Shown one piece after another: positions 62,666 to 64,000 of a stretch of DNA of 64,000 bases. The translations under genes were made by a program, and so were the position numbers. The stretch's first letter is position 1, and every line of letters begins with the position of its first letter. This stretch comes from Candidatus Phosphoribacter hodrii (GTDB lineage Bacteria; Actinomycetota; Actinomycetes; Actinomycetales; Dermatophilaceae): positions 814,501-878,500 of the forward strand of contig JADJIB010000002.1 of the NCBI GenBank assembly GCA_016707175.1, given 5' to 3'. The notes under the pieces were generated by a model that saw nothing but the letters and a program-made list of their open reading frames with translations, searched no databases and was not told where the DNA came from.

Positions 62666-63996
62666 TTCGTATGCCGTCTGGCCAGCACCCGCACGAGGGA
62701 GTCGACGACGCGGGGGTCGTACTCATACCCCAGGCCGAGGTGGATCCGTTCGACGGCGGCCTCGCGCCGGCGCAACGCGATCGAGCCACCCACGAGATCG
62801 TCGTAGGCGTTGGCGACCTTCACGATGCGGCTGAGCATCGGCACCTGCTGGCGCTGCTCGCGCACGACCCGGTAGGGCGTCGCCTGGTGCTCGACGGCGA
62901 TGGCCACCTCGGGGGGCAGACCGGTCTTGCGCACGATGTCGGCGCTGTCAGAAGCGATCCGGCGTTGGTCGGCAGGGGCCGCCATGAGGGTGGCGCCGGC
63001 GGGGATGGGGGCGCGCAGTGCCACCTGGCCGATGTCGTGCAGCAACGCGGCGTTCTCGAGGTTGCGGATATCGCGACCGCTCAGGCCGAGATCGCGGCCG
63101 ACGGCCACGCACAGTTCGGCCACCCGGTCGGGGTGCCCGGCTCGGGTGAAGCCGCCCATCTCGGTGAGCCGCGAGAGCACTCGGACGGTCTGGGCGTAGG
63201 TCGCGCGGATCGCGGCATACTGCCGCAGCGCGAACTGGGTGAGGACCAACGGGACGAGGAACAGCGGGAGGGCCAGGACCCCGAGCGGGCGTTCGGCCAG
63301 CGCGATCAGTGCCCCCGTGGCGCTCAGGGCCAGACCCAGCCCAGCGCCCGAGCGGACCTCATCGAGGAAGGCCTGGCGCAGGCTGCCAGCCGAGCGTGAA
63401 GCCATGACGAGCGCCGACAGCCCAAGGAAGGTGAACAGGCCGATCGCCGCGATGACGGCCAGCAGCACCGCGACCGGCCAGCGGCTCCCCACCCACGTGG
63501 CGTCGACCTCAAGCAGGGTCCGGCCCGACCACAGGGGCGCCCACCGGAACAACAGCGCGGCGACGAAGATCGCGAGGAACCGCGCCGCCATCTCCTCCAC
63601 CCGCAAGGACCGACCCCGCGCGGCGTGCGGCAGCGCCCCGCAGAGCATGGCGATGGCACTGACCATGACGATCGGCCCAGGGGCGAGGTGCGTGAGATCG
63701 ACCTGCCAGGACACCGAGGTGAGGGCGAACGCCAGCCCCGTCGCCAGCGTCATCGGAGCCAGTTGCCGGCCGTCCTCGACCGGGAACCGGAAGTACTCGC
63801 CAACCCCGATGAGCACCGCGAACGACGACACGACCAACCAGGCGCTGAGGAACGGCCCGGGGTTGCGGATCGTGTTGATCGTCCCGATCACCGCGACCGC
63901 CACGGCGACGTGCACCACCCATCGAGCAGTGAGCCGACGCCGAACGCCGTGGGCCGGCCCGCGAACGACCCCGAGGGCGATGTCGGGCGCGTTCAC
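62656..63996 (-). CDS. Membrane protein with HD (HDIG) domain, possibly 5'-truncated
   Basis: A protein of 446 residues as visible. The N-terminal 250 residues have several membrane spans (WVVHVAVAVAVIGTINTI, AWLVVSSFAVLIGVGEYF, VAVLLAVIAAIGLFTFLGL, LGVLALPLFLVPLVLTQF). The C-terminal part is an HD domain with HPDRVAELCVAVGRDLG, LLHDIGQVAL near residue 319 and a later VKVANAYDDLVGG, like HD-GYP phosphodiesterases, though the GYP motif itself is not seen. It may hydrolyse cyclic nucleotides or act as a sensor. The GTG at 63996 is only 4 bases from the window edge, so the true start may lie outside. Confidence 0.75.
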   Translation of the reverse strand: MNAPDIALGVVRGPAHGVRRRLTARWVVHVAVAVAVIGTINTIRNPGPFLSAWLVVSSFAVLIGVGEYFRFPVEDGRQLAPMTLATGLAFALTSVSWQVDLTHLAPGPIVMVSAIAMLCGALPHAARGRSLRVEEMAARFLAIFVAALLFRWAPLWSGRTLLEVDATWVGSRWPVAVLLAVIAAIGLFTFLGLSALVMASRSAGSLRQAFLDEVRSGAGLGLALSATGALIALAERPLGVLALPLFLVPLVLTQFALRQYAAIRATYAQTVRVLSRLTEMGGFTRAGHPDRVAELCVAVGRDLGLSGRDIRNLENAALLHDIGQVALRAPIPAGATLMAAPADQRRIASDSADIVRKTGLPPEVAIAVEHQATPYRVVREQRQQVPMLSRIVKVANAYDDLVGGSIALRRREAAVERIHLGLGYEYDPRVVDSLVRVLARRHTKGP

Positions 63997-64000
63997 GAGC

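Overview
The window is high-GC actinobacterial DNA with long genes, frequent GTG starts, GTGA/ATGA overlaps and many leaderless starts. The gene set (MtrAB, WhiB, F420 biosynthesis genes, galactofuranan genes, nickel SOD, a propionibacterial-type transcarboxylase) points to a member of the Micrococcales, plausibly Intrasporangiaceae-like. I infer this from gene content and did not confirm it by search. I see no rRNA, tRNA, CRISPR array, insertion sequence or prophage.

Layout. 0-4.5 kb: mtrB, mtrA and ahcY. 4.6-13.6 kb: one 3003-residue secreted multicopper oxidase with about 19 fibronectin III units. 13.8-17.7 kb: a methylmalonyl-CoA:pyruvate transcarboxylase set (1.3S, a small subunit, 12S, 5S). 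17.9-22.5 kb: a divergently transcribed pyruvate/2-oxoacid:ferredoxin oxidoreductase whose last subunit is a GltD-ferredoxin fusion. 22.6-33.9 kb: the conserved block tobH-like, manB (with a Trm112-like tail), DUF3499, metallopeptidase-like, DUF5719, a giant glycosyltransferase, whiB2, fbiA and fbiB. 33.9-37.1 kb: AlkA-type glycosylase, TIGR03089 protein and a two-subunit CoA transferase. 37.2-45 kb: cell-envelope genes (GT2, GtrA, GlfT2-like, glf, LCP ligase, GlfT1-like double glycosyltransferase). 45-51.7 kb: acyl-CoA dehydrogenase, DUF427, SDR, F420-type LLM oxidoreductase, CoA-binding protein, purE, purK and GtrA. 51.8-58.3 kb: a two-component system, enoyl-CoA hydratase, class III cyclase, birA, and divergent acyl-CoA carboxylase beta and epsilon. 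58.4-64 kb: a secreted ARB_07466-type protein, rfbD, rfbA, rfbC, sodX, sodN and an HD-domain membrane protein.

Themes. Transcarboxylase next to pyruvate:ferredoxin oxidoreductase suggests a Wood-Werkman-type propionate/pyruvate metabolism. The biotin carrier and the acyl-CoA carboxylase depend on BirA, which is also encoded here. Glf, both galactofuranosyltransferase-like enzymes and an LCP ligase can make and attach a galactan-type wall polymer, and RfbABCD-type genes supply dTDP-rhamnose. FbiA/FbiB make F420, which the LLM enzyme probably uses.

The most striking signal is not a gene. The asymmetric octamer GTATGCCG (reverse complement CGGCATAC) occurs 88 times by my hand count, against about two expected from base composition. 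It lies in both orientations, inside genes and between them, and inverted pairs form the stems of several terminator-like hairpins. This is the same behaviour as DNA uptake sequences in Neisseria and Pasteurellaceae. It is absent from about 38.4-44.6 kb, which includes visibly more A/T-rich envelope genes that look acquired. A second observation concerns quality: three genes (5S, porG, rfbC) carry one-base frameshifts, two of them at C runs. These make false fusions or truncations and look more like sequence errors than biology.
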